A stretch of 13,324 bases of DNA from JAAYLU01 sp964458805. GTDB taxonomy: Bacteria; Synergistota; Synergistia; Synergistales; Aminobacteriaceae. Below are positions 5,420 to 12,696 of the stretch, in pieces. Position numbers and translations under genes: made by a program. Within the stretch, counting starts at the first letter, position 1, and each line of letters opens with the position of its first letter. The stretch lies in NCBI GenBank assembly GCA_964458805.1, contig CAYWKH010000058.1, forward strand, positions 1 to 13,324, given 5' to 3'. Under the pieces are notes generated by a model that made no database searches, had not been told where the DNA came from, and saw only the letters and a list, made by a program, of their open reading frames with translations.

Positions 5420-6876
5420 CTCTGATCAGGGTAAAGGTCCCGGCGTCCAGTGCGAACCTCGGGTCCGGCTTCGACACCGTGGGCCTGGCGCTGACTCTCT
5501 ACAACTTCTTCGACGTGCTCGAGGTGCTTCCCGAGGGGCGGTACGAGGTCGACGTGATAGGGGAGGGCAGCGGCTCGGCCGCCCAGGACTGCCGAAACGG
5601 CGTGATAGAGAGCTACGAGCGGGCCTGCGGGGAGTGGGGGCTCGTCCCGCCGGGGCTGAGGGTTCGCACCATGAACGCGATACCGTTCAAGAGGGGGCTG
5701 GGCAGCTCCTCGACCGCCGTGGTGGGCGGCGTGGCCATAGCGAACGAGCTGCGGGAGAGGCCTCTGCCGAAGGAGGAGCTCCTGCCCCTGATGGTCTCGA
5801 TGGAGGGACACCCCGACAACGTCGTCCCCTGCTGCCTCGGCGGGATGGTGGTTAGCTGCTGGGACGGGTCGGACCTGAAGTTCGTCCGCCTGCCCCCGAT
5901 GTCGTCGGACATGCTGGCGGTGGTGGCCGTCCCGGCAGTGGAGCTGAGCACCGAGGAGGCCCGCCGCGCCCTGCCGAGCCAGGTGTCGATGAAGGACGCG
6001 GTCTACAACGTCAGTCGCTCGGCGCTGCTCGCCGCCTCCTGGGCCACCGGCGACTGGGGCAATCTCGGCTGGGCGATGGACGACAGGCTTCACCAGCCCT
6101 TCCGCGCCAGGCTCTTCCCCGGCGGCGAGGCCATACTGGAGGAGGTGCGCCGCATCCCGCAGTGCGCGGGGGTGGCCATCAGCGGCTCGGGGCCGAGCAT
6201 GCTCGCGTTCGCGCGCTCCGAGGCTCACAGGGTCGCCGAGCTGATGTGCTCGGTCTTCTCGCGCTTCGGCGTCAGGTCGCGCTTCTTCGTGCTCGCGTCG
6301 GACGACTCGGGCGTCACCGTGAGCAGGAACGCCGGCTGCTCGCAGATATTCCGTCCTTTGCGGAAGAAGGGGAGTGATTTCTCCATGACGTTTGGGGTGG
6401 ACAGCACCGGGCGCTGCGTGGTCGACCAGGTGGTATCCGACCGCGACGTGGCCAAGATCGCGGTGCTCGGGGTTCCGGACGTGCCCGGCGTGGCCGCGCG
6501 CCTCTTCTCGGACCTGGCCTCGGCCGGGGTCGGAGCGGGGATGATAGTTCAGAGCGTCATGCGCGGGCAGATGAACGACATAGCCTTCATCGTCAAGCGC
6601 AGCACTCTGGGGGAGGCCATGGCCATATGCAGGGCCTACGCGGTGGACATGGGGGCGCAGGGGGTGACCTTCGACACGGAGGTGGCCAAGGTGGCTCTTG
6701 CCGGGGATAACCTGGCGGGCTGCCCCGCGATCCCCTCGCAGATGTTCTCGGTGCTGGCGGGGTGCAGGATCAACATCGACATGATAGCGGCCGCCTCGAC
6801 CGTGATAGCCTGCATAGTGGCCTCGGGCGACCTGGAGGAGGCGATCTCCGCCCTCTCCGGCGCGTTCCTGCGCTGA
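5416..6876 (+). CDS. thrB: Homoserine kinase fused to a tandem ACT regulatory module
   Basis: The 486-residue product has two parts. Residues 1 to about 310 form a complete GHMP-family homoserine kinase: VPASSANLGSGFDTVGLAL at the N-terminus, ATP loop GLGSSSTAVVGG (94-105), EGHPDN (130-135) and the C-terminal SGSGPSMLAF (256-265). Ordinary ThrB ends near residue 300. Residues 335-486 instead match the paired ACT domains of aspartokinase: VAKIAVLGVPDVPGVAARLF (345-364), then DIAFIV, and VAKVALAGDNLAGCPAIPSQ (423-442) followed by INIDMI and a final EEAISALSGAF. ACT domains bind amino acids, so feedback control of the kinase by threonine or a related amino acid is a fair inference. The GTG start overlaps the thrC stop, with GGAGG 10 bases upstream. 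Confidence 0.93.
   Translation: MTLIRVKVPASSANLGSGFDTVGLALTLYNFFDVLEVLPEGRYEVDVIGEGSGSAAQDCRNGVIESYERACGEWGLVPPGLRVRTMNAIPFKRGLGSSSTAVVGGVAIANELRERPLPKEELLPLMVSMEGHPDNVVPCCLGGMVVSCWDGSDLKFVRLPPMSSDMLAVVAVPAVELSTEEARRALPSQVSMKDAVYNVSRSALLAASWATGDWGNLGWAMDDRLHQPFRARLFPGGEAILEEVRRIPQCAGVAISGSGPSMLAFARSEAHRVAELMCSVFSRFGVRSRFFVLASDDSGVTVSRNAGCSQIFRPLRKKGSDFSMTFGVDSTGRCVVDQVVSDRDVAKIAVLGVPDVPGVAARLFSDLASAGVGAGMIVQSVMRGQMNDIAFIVKRSTLGEAMAICRAYAVDMGAQGVTFDTEVAKVALAGDNLAGCPAIPSQMFSVLAGCRINIDMIAAASTVIACIVASGDLEEAISALSGAFLR
6367..6387 (+). promoter_or_regulatory. Possible internal translation start for a free ACT-ACT protein
   Basis: AAGGGGAG (6367-6374) lies 10 bases before an in-frame ATG at 6385, codon 324 of the thrB fusion, exactly at the linker between kinase and ACT part. 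Starting there would give a 163-residue ACT-ACT protein. Bacillus subtilis aspartokinase II makes its beta subunit by just such an in-frame internal start. The purine run may be chance in this G-rich gene. Confidence 0.35.
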
Positions 6877-6938
6877 TCCCGGGGGCACGGCATCATGAAG
6901 GCCGCATTCCCGAGCCGGAGTCCGATGGAGGTAGTCTT

Positions 6939-7682
6939 ATGAGACTGTCGCGTATTGTCGCCGCTCTCTCGGCGGTGCTGCTGCTGCTCGGCCCCGCGCT
7001 GGCCCGGGAGGTGAAGATGACGGCGGACTCGATGCAGTACGACTCCGCGAGCGGGTACTTCACGGCCTCGGACAACGTGACCATAACCAGGGAGGGGCTG
7101 ACCGCCACGGCCAGGAAGGCGGAGGGGAACATGAACGAGGGGCGGATCGACCTCATAGGCGACGTCCGCATCCTCGGGGAGTGGGAGGGGGAGAAGGTGG
7201 ACGTCAGGGCCCAGGTCCTCGTCGCCTATTTGCAGGAGCCAACCGGCTTCACTCTCAAGGGCACGGTTACCGGCGCATGGGGCGGCAGGCTCGTGGAGGC
7301 GGAGGAGCTGAGCGCGCGCGGCGACGCCTTCGCCGTGGCGAAGCTCGCGCGATACTCCGATTCGGCGGGGGGGTACTCGTTCTCCTGCTCTTCGGCCGAG
7401 GGAAGACTGAAGGACGGGGTGATAACCGAGTTCACCGGGAAGGGCGCCTTCCGGCTGGTCTCCTCGCCCAGGAGGGGTGCGGTCACCGAGATTCGCGGGG
7501 ACAGGGCGGTCTACTCGAAGGCCCGGGGGACCATCGTCGTGAACGGCAACGTCACCGCGGTGCAGGACGGACGATCGCTCGCGTCCGACTCGCTGGTCTA
7601 CTTCACGCAACAGAACCGGATAGAGGCCACGGGGAAGCCGCAGCTCGTGTTCAAGATAGGCGAGGGGCCGGGCAAGAAATGA
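6939..7682 (+). CDS. lptA: LptA/OstA-family periplasmic lipopolysaccharide transport protein
   Basis: This 247-residue protein starts with a clear signal peptide: a basic MRLSR, a leucine-rich core and an ALA cleavage site near residue 22. After it comes an OstA-type repeat of beta strands: VKMTADSMQYDSASGYFTAS, then VTITREGLTATARKAEG, and a second set near the C-terminus with IRGDRAVYSKARGTIVVNGN and DSLVYFTQQNRIEATGKPQL. LptA forms the periplasmic bridge that carries lipopolysaccharide to the outer membrane. It is longer than the roughly 185-residue E. coli LptA, so it may hold extra jellyroll units. GGAGGT lies 6 bases before the ATG. It overlaps lptB by 4 bases. No lptC is next to it; the upstream gene is thrB. 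Confidence 0.85.
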   Translation: MRLSRIVAALSAVLLLLGPALAREVKMTADSMQYDSASGYFTASDNVTITREGLTATARKAEGNMNEGRIDLIGDVRILGEWEGEKVDVRAQVLVAYLQEPTGFTLKGTVTGAWGGRLVEAEELSARGDAFAVAKLARYSDSAGGYSFSCSSAEGRLKDGVITEFTGKGAFRLVSSPRRGAVTEIRGDRAVYSKARGTIVVNGNVTAVQDGRSLASDSLVYFTQQNRIEATGKPQLVFKIGEGPGKK

Positions 7683-8404
7683 GCGGAGCCCTGTCCGCAC
7701 GAGGCCTGAGCAAGTCCTACGGCGGCAGGACCGTGGTCTCCTCCGCCGACCTCGACGTGGGCATGGGGGAGGTCGTGGGGCTGCTCGGGTCGAACGGCGC
7801 CGGAAAGACCACCACGTTCTACATGATGGTCGGCCTCGTGAAGCCGGACTCGGGCGTGGTGACGGTAGACTCCCGCGAGCTGACCGACCTGCCGGTCTAC
7901 AGGAGGGCGCGCCTCGGGGTGGGGTACCTGCCGCAGGAGGCGTCCGTCTTTCGCAGCCTGACGGTGCGCGAGAACATCGAGCTGGTGCTGCAGGAGAACC
8001 CCCCCCCGGGCGAAAAGCCGTCGGCCGTGGCGGACCGCCTGATAGAGGACTTCGGCCTGCAGCGGATAGCCGGGGTCCGCGGCTACTCGCTGAGCGGCGG
8101 GGAGAGGCGCAGGGTGGAGATCGCGCGCAGCCTGGCCATCCTGCCGGACTTTCTTCTGCTGGACGAGCCCTTCAGCGGGATAGACCCGATAGCCGTCTAC
8201 GACATACAGCAGATCATCCTCGGCCTCAGGAGCAAGGGGTACGGGATCCTGCTGACCGACCACAACGTCCGCGACACCCTGGCGATAACCGACAGGGCCT
8301 ACTTGATCCACCAGGGGAGGATAGTGGTCGAGGGCCCGCCTGAGGAGGTCGCGGAGAGCGAGGTGGCCAGGAAGTACTACCTGGGGGAGCAGTTCTCCTG
8401 GTAG
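7679..8404 (+). CDS. lptB: Lipopolysaccharide export ABC transporter ATPase
   Basis: The 241-residue length is that of LptB, the cytoplasmic ATPase that drives lipopolysaccharide extraction by LptFG. All ABC motifs are intact: Walker A GSNGAGKT (37-44), Q-loop GYLPQ (82-86), signature LSGGE (138-142), Walker B FLLLDE (158-163) followed by PFSGIDP, and switch histidine His195 in LLTDHNV. The phrases GVGYLPQEASVFRSLTVREN and RRVEIARSLA are characteristic of the LptB branch. The ATG overlaps the lptA stop as ATGA, with GAGGGG 11 bases upstream. Its 3' end overlaps the convergent hycI-type gene by 28 bases. LptF and LptG are not in the window. Confidence 0.96.
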   Translation: MSGALSARGLSKSYGGRTVVSSADLDVGMGEVVGLLGSNGAGKTTTFYMMVGLVKPDSGVVTVDSRELTDLPVYRRARLGVGYLPQEASVFRSLTVRENIELVLQENPPPGEKPSAVADRLIEDFGLQRIAGVRGYSLSGGERRRVEIARSLAILPDFLLLDEPFSGIDPIAVYDIQQIILGLRSKGYGILLTDHNVRDTLAITDRAYLIHQGRIVVEGPPEEVAESEVARKYYLGEQFSW

Positions 8405-8874
8405 GGGCGGTAGGCCTCGATCTCGTGCCACCGTCCCTCCCTGATGACCGAGGCCAGGCGCGACACGGCGTCCGCGACCTCTGGCGACAGAGATTCCCCG
8501 AGTCCGCGCCTGGCGGGCTGGATGCCGATCATGACGAGCTCCATGTCCGAAAGCAGCGGTGAGAGGACGAGATTCAGCGGAATTCCGTGGGCGCCGAGGG
8601 GGGCGTCGGCGAGGTCCCCGGGCGAGAGCCTCCTGGTCGAGCCGCCCGGCAGGTCCATGTCCGCCGCGTCGGCCACGATCAGAAGCGGGGGGTCGCCCGC
8701 GTCCTCGCGAAGGAGCCTCGCCAGCGGGGCGACGTGGTTCTCCGGCGTGACGCCGCAGTCCACCGCGACCAGCCCCGCGACCGGGGTCCCGGACAGCTCC
8801 CGGAAGAGCTCCGGCCCGGCGCCGTCGTCCTGGAGGATCGGGTTCCCTACGCACCATACCACAGTCTTTCGCAT
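8377..8874 (-). CDS. hycI: HycI-type hydrogenase maturation protease
   Basis: This 165-residue protein belongs to the peptidases that trim the C-terminus of [NiFe]-hydrogenase large subunits after nickel insertion. The likely nickel-sensing residues are Asp17 in GNPILQDDGAG, Asp69 in LLIVADAADM and His96 in GAHGIPLN. The stretches VDCGVTPENHVAPL, HGIPLNLVLSPLLSD and MIGIQPARRGLG parallel E. coli HycI closely, pointing to the group 4 hydrogenase branch. The ATG at 8874 begins right at the first beta strand, with AAAGGAG about 11 bases upstream; an in-frame ATG at 8940 would run back into murJ. No hydrogenase subunit gene is nearby, so its substrate must be encoded elsewhere. Its end overlaps lptB. 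Confidence 0.88.
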   Translation of the reverse strand: MRKTVVWCVGNPILQDDGAGPELFRELSGTPVAGLVAVDCGVTPENHVAPLARLLREDAGDPPLLIVADAADMDLPGGSTRRLSPGDLADAPLGAHGIPLNLVLSPLLSDMELVMIGIQPARRGLGESLSPEVADAVSRLASVIREGRWHEIEAYRPYQENCSPR

Positions 8875-8926
8875 CAGCCCATACTCTCCTTTCGCGGGGG
8901 AGGATCTACGCAAGGGGGGCCGTCCA

Positions 8927-10489
8927 TTGGCCAAGTCCACTCATACCATGGTGCGCCACGCGCTGGCGATGATGGCGGGCACGCTGGCCAGCAGGGTGCT
9001 GGGCCTGATCCGAGAGGTGGTCACCGCCGCCTGGTTCGGCGCGTCCGGCGCGCTGGACGCCTTCAACGTATCCTTCACCCTGGCTAACCTGGCGCGCCAG
9101 CTGCTCGCCGAGGGGGCGCTCTCCGCCTCCTTCGTGCCGGTCTTCTCGCGCACCCTCGCCTCGAAGGGCAGGGAGAGCGCGGCGCGGCTGGCCAGGCAGG
9201 CCTTCGCCGCGCTGCTGTCGGTCACGGTCCTCGCGGTGCTGGTCGGCGTGGCCCTGTCGCCGCTGCTGGTGAAGATTATGGCCCCCGGCTTCGATCCTGT
9301 CAAAGCCGCCCTCGCCGCGTCGATGACCAGGTGGATGTTCCCCTTCCTGTTCTTCATATCCCTCGCCGCGCTGGCCATGGGGGTGCTGAACAGCATGGGA
9401 TCCTTCCTGACGCCGGCCCTCGCCCCGGCCCTGAGCAACCTGGTATACATCGCCCTTGTCGTGTTCACCCCTCGCCTGTACGGGGTGTGGGGGCTGGTGA
9501 TCGCGGTGCTGGCAGGCGGCGCGTGCCAGTTCGCGCTCCAGTGGGCCTGGTCGGCGCGGATGGGGGTGACCCTGCTTCCCGCCCGCCCCGACCTGGCAGA
9601 CCCGGACCTCAGGAGCATGCTCGCCCTGTTCCTGCCCTACGCCGCGGGGCTGTCGCTCAACCAGGTGAACCCCGTGATAAGCAGGATGCTGGCCTCCTTC
9701 CTTGAGGAGGGGGCGATATCGGTGCTGAACTACGCGAACAGGGTTATACAGCTCCCCCTCGGCATCTTCGTGATAGCCATCTCGCAGGCCGTGCTGCCGC
9801 AGCTGTCCAGGTGCCCCCTCGACGATTCGTCGGAGTTCCGCGAGATAATGCGCGACTCCCTGCGCTTCACCCTGTTCGTCGTCTTCCCGGCCACCCTCGG
9901 GCTGGTAATGGTCTCCGACGAGCTGGTGCACCTGCTGTTCGTGAGGGGCGCGTTCGGGGAGTGGGCCTGGAGGGGGACCGCCCTGTCCCTGACCATGTAC
10001 TCGCTTGGGCTGCCGGGGATGGCCCTGTCCACCGTGGCGATGCGCGGGCTCTACGCAAGGAGCATGCCCCGGGAGGCGCTGACCGTGACACTGGTCAGCG
10101 TGGCCGGGACCGTGGTCTTCTCGCTGGCCCTCATGAGGCCCCTCTCATACGGCGGACTGGCCCTGGCCACCTCGCTGGCCTTCACGCTCTCGGGCTGGGC
10201 CGGGGTGAGGATACTCTCCTCGCGGATCGGACTGCCGTTTGGAATATTCTCCCCCTCCTGGTCGGGAAAGATGTTGCTCTCCCTGCTGGCGATGGCGGCG
10301 GTCGTCACGTTGTGGAGGCGCGCCTTCCCATACTCGGACGCCTTCCCTGGCGCTGCCCGCGCGGCCTGGATGGGGGGGGTCATGCTCTTCGCCGCATTCA
10401 CCTACGCGGCCATGACCGCCATGCTGCGATTCCAGGAGTGGAGGTGGCTTAGGGCGGCGTTGAGCGCCCGCGGAGGGCGGGAAAAATGA
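8927..10489 (+). CDS. murJ: Lipid II flippase MurJ
   Basis: This 520-residue, strongly hydrophobic protein has the length and repeated membrane spans (about 14) of MurJ, which flips the peptidoglycan precursor lipid II across the inner membrane. The N-terminal signature SRVLGLIREVVTAAWFG followed by LDAFNVSF and LLAEGALSASFVPVF is diagnostic, with the conserved arginines of helix 1 present. I chose the TTG at 8927 because AAGGGGGG ends 7 bases before it and the extra MAKSTHT matches the short lead of other MurJ proteins. The ATG at 8948 has no visible ribosome site. Only 52 bases separate it from the divergent hycI gene, and I see no clear promoter there. Its stop lies at an ATGATGA cluster before the next gene. 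Confidence 0.95.
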   Translation: MAKSTHTMVRHALAMMAGTLASRVLGLIREVVTAAWFGASGALDAFNVSFTLANLARQLLAEGALSASFVPVFSRTLASKGRESAARLARQAFAALLSVTVLAVLVGVALSPLLVKIMAPGFDPVKAALAASMTRWMFPFLFFISLAALAMGVLNSMGSFLTPALAPALSNLVYIALVVFTPRLYGVWGLVIAVLAGGACQFALQWAWSARMGVTLLPARPDLADPDLRSMLALFLPYAAGLSLNQVNPVISRMLASFLEEGAISVLNYANRVIQLPLGIFVIAISQAVLPQLSRCPLDDSSEFREIMRDSLRFTLFVVFPATLGLVMVSDELVHLLFVRGAFGEWAWRGTALSLTMYSLGLPGMALSTVAMRGLYARSMPREALTVTLVSVAGTVVFSLALMRPLSYGGLALATSLAFTLSGWAGVRILSSRIGLPFGIFSPSWSGKMLLSLLAMAAVVTLWRRAFPYSDAFPGAARAAWMGGVMLFAAFTYAAMTAMLRFQEWRWLRAALSARGGREK

Positions 10490-10506
10490 TGACGGAGGTA
10501 AAGAGT

Positions 10507-11157
10507 ATGAGCACTTTCTGCACGATGGAAGATGGATCGTACGTCCGCACTGGCGGGCGGGGTTGCGCGGACGGGACGGATGCCCCGCGGGACGGACTGA
10601 AGGGGCGCGCCTCGCGGCGGCGGACGCGACTGCCCATCACGGCGCTCATCGCGGCGGCGTTTCTCGCGACCATGTCGGCCGCCTCCCCGCTGTTCGCCGG
10701 GCAGCTGGATTCGCTGCTGGAGAGCAGAAGCGCGACATTCTGGTACGAGGGGGAGGCCCTTGGAGACCTCATAATAGGGGCCAGGGCCCAGTTCACCTTC
10801 GTCTACGTCGACGGCCCCCTGTCGCAGGCGGTCTTGAAGGACCAGTCGGCGCCGAACTGGCTCAGGGACAACGTCTACTTCTTCGGCGGCAGGGAGACGA
10901 AGAAGAAGGCGGTGTTCATAGTCCGCCTGCACACGAGGAAGAACCTGGACCTCGACCTGTCGACGATAAGGATCGGCAGCCACTCTGCAACCTGGGATGA
11001 CGTGCTGACCAACAGGCACTACGTCCCGGTCGGCGAGCTTCCCGCGGGCTTCTCCGGCGATTTTGCGGTGGCGGTGCCGATCGACGCCGTGAAGGGCGCG
11101 ACGAGGAGGGTGTCGGTGGGCGACTACGGGGCAGACCTGGAGTTCCCCGTAAAATGA
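10507..11157 (+). CDS. Exported protein of unknown function
   Basis: I do not recognise this 216-residue protein. It has an unusually long, basic N-terminal region ending RASRRRTR (residues 34-41), a hydrophobic segment (about 43-60) and an ASPLFA/G site near residue 64, so a signal peptide with a long n-region or a membrane anchor is likely. The mature part is rich in beta-like stretches: SATFWYEGEALGDLIIGA, FTFVYVDG, NVYFFGGRETKKKAVFIVRL, and a C-terminal DFAVAVPID. There are no cysteines after the signal region. GGAGGT lies 7 bases before the ATG at 10507. An alternative ATG at 10486, overlapping the murJ stop, also has GGAGGG 8 bases upstream. It overlaps tsaD by 4 bases, so it sits in a murJ-tsaD operon. 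Confidence 0.8.
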   Translation: MSTFCTMEDGSYVRTGGRGCADGTDAPRDGLKGRASRRRTRLPITALIAAAFLATMSAASPLFAGQLDSLLESRSATFWYEGEALGDLIIGARAQFTFVYVDGPLSQAVLKDQSAPNWLRDNVYFFGGRETKKKAVFIVRLHTRKNLDLDLSTIRIGSHSATWDDVLTNRHYVPVGELPAGFSGDFAVAVPIDAVKGATRRVSVGDYGADLEFPVK

Positions 11158-12179
11158 CCTGCGGCGGGGATTTGCTGACCCTGGGGCTGGAGAGCAGCTG
11201 CGACGACACCGCGGTAGCCGTGCTTCGGGGAGCTCGCGACGTGAGGTCGGAGCTGCTCTCCAGCCAGACACTGGACCACGCGCCGTTCGGGGGCGTGGTC
11301 CCGGAGTTCGCCGCCCGCAGGCACCTGGAGGCCTTCCTACCCCTGACCGCCGAGGCACTTCGTCGCGCCGGCGTCAGGGAGCCGCGCGAGGAGATCGGCC
11401 TCGTAGCCGTGACGTCGGGGCCCGGCCTGATGGGCGCCCTGATGGTGGGCGTGATGGCCGCGAAGGCCCTCGCGCTGGCGTGGGACAAGCCGATCATAGG
11501 GGTCAACCACCTCGAGGGGCACATCTTCGCCAACGTCGTGTCGTATCCGGACCTCCTGCCCCCCTTCCTCTGCATGATAGTCTCGGGCGGTCACACGGAG
11601 ATCGTCCTGGTCAGGGGTTTCGGCGACTATCTCCTCCTCGGCGGCACTCGCGACGACGCCGCTGGGGAGGCCTACGACAAGGTCGCCAAGGCGCTCGGCC
11701 TACCCTACCCGGGCGGCCCGGTCATCGACTCCCTCGCCGCGTCGGGCGACCCGGCGGCGTTCGACTTCCCGCTGCCGTTGAGGGGCAGCCAGGAGGTGGA
11801 GTTCAGCTTCAGCGGGCTGAAGACCGCGGCCGCGACCCTGATCGGAAGGCTGGCCAGGGACGGGGCGCGAATACCGCTGGAGGACTTCTGCGCATCTTTC
11901 CAGAGGGCTGTGACCGAGGCCCTTATGAACAAGCTGCGCCTGGCCTCGCGCCTGACGGGCGTGCGCTCCGTGTCCGTCTCCGGCGGAGTGGCGGCGAACA
12001 GCGCGCTGAGGGAGGCGTTGAGATGCGAGCCAGGCTGGAGAGTCGGCATCCCCCCGCGGGACCGTTGCACCGACAACGCGGTCATGATAGCGGCGGCAGG
12101 CTACGCGGCGTATCAAAGGGGCGAGAGGTCCAGCCTTTCGCTGGCCCCGGACCCATCCTGGGAGATCTGGAAAAAGTAG
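11154..12179 (+). CDS. tsaD: tRNA N6-adenosine threonylcarbamoyltransferase
   Basis: This 341-residue ASKHA-fold protein transfers the threonylcarbamoyl group to A37 of ANN-decoding tRNAs, working with TsaB and TsaE. Motifs include LGLESSCDDTAVAV (residues 10-23), GGVVPEFAARRHL (46-58), the metal-binding NHLEGH with His119 and His123, SGGHTEIVLV (144-153), GEAYDKVAKALGLPYPGGP (171-189), GGVAANSALREAL and the CTDNAVMIAAAGYA end motif. The length is normal. The ATG overlaps the preceding stop as ATGA, but the ribosome site is weak; an in-frame TTG at 11171 would start at the first strand. No tsaB or tsaE is in the window. Confidence 0.96.
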   Translation: MTCGGDLLTLGLESSCDDTAVAVLRGARDVRSELLSSQTLDHAPFGGVVPEFAARRHLEAFLPLTAEALRRAGVREPREEIGLVAVTSGPGLMGALMVGVMAAKALALAWDKPIIGVNHLEGHIFANVVSYPDLLPPFLCMIVSGGHTEIVLVRGFGDYLLLGGTRDDAAGEAYDKVAKALGLPYPGGPVIDSLAASGDPAAFDFPLPLRGSQEVEFSFSGLKTAAATLIGRLARDGARIPLEDFCASFQRAVTEALMNKLRLASRLTGVRSVSVSGGVAANSALREALRCEPGWRVGIPPRDRCTDNAVMIAAAGYAAYQRGERSSLSLAPDPSWEIWKK

Positions 12180-12193
12180 GTTTTCATGAAAAC
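12180..12193. repeat. Perfect A/T-rich palindrome after tsaD
   Basis: GTTTTCATGAAAAC reads the same on both strands and begins 3 bases after the tsaD stop codon. It has no following T-run, so it is a poor terminator; a protein site or chance is equally possible. It opens an AT-rich patch of about 120 bases unlike the flanking GC-rich DNA. Confidence 0.4.
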
Positions 12194-12215
12194 TTCAGTA
12201 AACAGGAGAATATCC

Positions 12216-12272
12216 ATGAACAAACTACTTGTTGTGCTGAAATCCGGGTTATTTGCCTCTGAAGGCCCTTGA
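12216..12272 (+). CDS. Possible 18-residue small ORF
   Basis: AGGAG lies 7 bases before an ATG that opens MNKLLVVLKSGLFASEGP and a TGA stop. The spacing is ideal and the peptide is hydrophobic in its first half. It would be read only from transcripts passing through tsaD, since the groES promoter starts at its end. The stop overlaps the groES -35 box. It may be a remnant of a lost gene or chance; there is no evidence of conservation. Confidence 0.2.
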   Translation: MNKLLVVLKSGLFASEGP

Positions 12273-12297
12273 GAAACGACACTCCCGTCTTTATCAT
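12269..12297 (+). promoter_or_regulatory. Sigma-70-type promoter of groES-groEL
   Basis: TTGAGA (12269-12274) and TATCAT (12292-12297) are 17 bases apart. Transcription would start near 12304, just ahead of the CIRCE operator, which is the usual geometry for HrcA repression. Confidence 0.7.
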
Positions 12298-12311
12298 CTA
12301 TTGCGGTCAAT

Positions 12312-12338
12312 TTAGCACTCGACTCGACTGAGTGCTAG
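12312..12338 (+). promoter_or_regulatory. CIRCE operator (HrcA binding site)
   Basis: TTAGCACTC, a 9-base spacer and GAGTGCTAG match the CIRCE consensus TTAGCACTC-N9-GAGTGCTAA in 17 of 18 arm positions. The site lies in the expected leader position before groES, so the chaperonin operon is probably repressed by HrcA and released on heat stress. hrcA itself is not in the window. Confidence 0.95.
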
Positions 12339-12373
12339 CATTACGCTAAACCAACTTTAGGAGGGGTACGCAC

Positions 12374-12664
12374 ATGAACCTGAAGCCGCTTGGGGACAGA
12401 ATAGTAGTCAAGGTGCTGCACAACGAGGAGAAGACCAAGGGCGGGATAGTCCTCCCGGACACCGCCAAGGAGAAGCCCACCGAGGGCGAGGTAATGGCGG
12501 TCGGGACTGGCAAGGTGCTCGAGAACGGGCAGAAGCTCCCGCTCGAGGTGAAGGTCGGCGACCGCATCATCTTCAGCAAGTACGCCGGCACCGAGGTCAA
12601 GCTTGACGGCGAGGAGTACGTCATCTTCAGCGAGCGCGACGTCCTGGCCATCATAGACAAGTAG
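12374..12664 (+). CDS. groES: Co-chaperonin GroES
   Basis: This 96-residue protein is the usual length of GroES, the heptameric lid of the GroEL folding chamber. It starts NLKPLGDRIVVKVL, has the mobile loop NEEKTKGGIVLPDTAKEKP (about residues 17-35) that docks on GroEL, and ends with EEYVIFSERDVLAIID. AGGAGG lies 9 bases before the ATG. A CIRCE site and promoter lie directly upstream, and groEL follows 32 bases after the stop. Confidence 0.98.
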   Translation: MNLKPLGDRIVVKVLHNEEKTKGGIVLPDTAKEKPTEGEVMAVGTGKVLENGQKLPLEVKVGDRIIFSKYAGTEVKLDGEEYVIFSERDVLAIIDK

Positions 12665-12696
12665 AGACAGCCCGACATAACGAGGAGGAAAATACA

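Noticed and set aside
4969..6888. A 639-codon open frame on the minus strand opposite thrC and thrB
   Set aside because: It lies antisense to two unmistakable enzymes, its product is arginine-, histidine- and glycine-rich without any motif, and long antisense frames are expected in DNA this rich in G and C.
7598..8857. A 419-codon minus-strand frame opposite lptB and in another frame of hycI
   Set aside because: It is antisense to intact lptB and out of frame with the motif-bearing protease.
12113..12310. A 65-codon minus-strand frame between tsaD and groES
   Set aside because: It overlaps the tsaD end and the groES promoter antisense, has no clear ribosome site, and its product has no recognisable motif.
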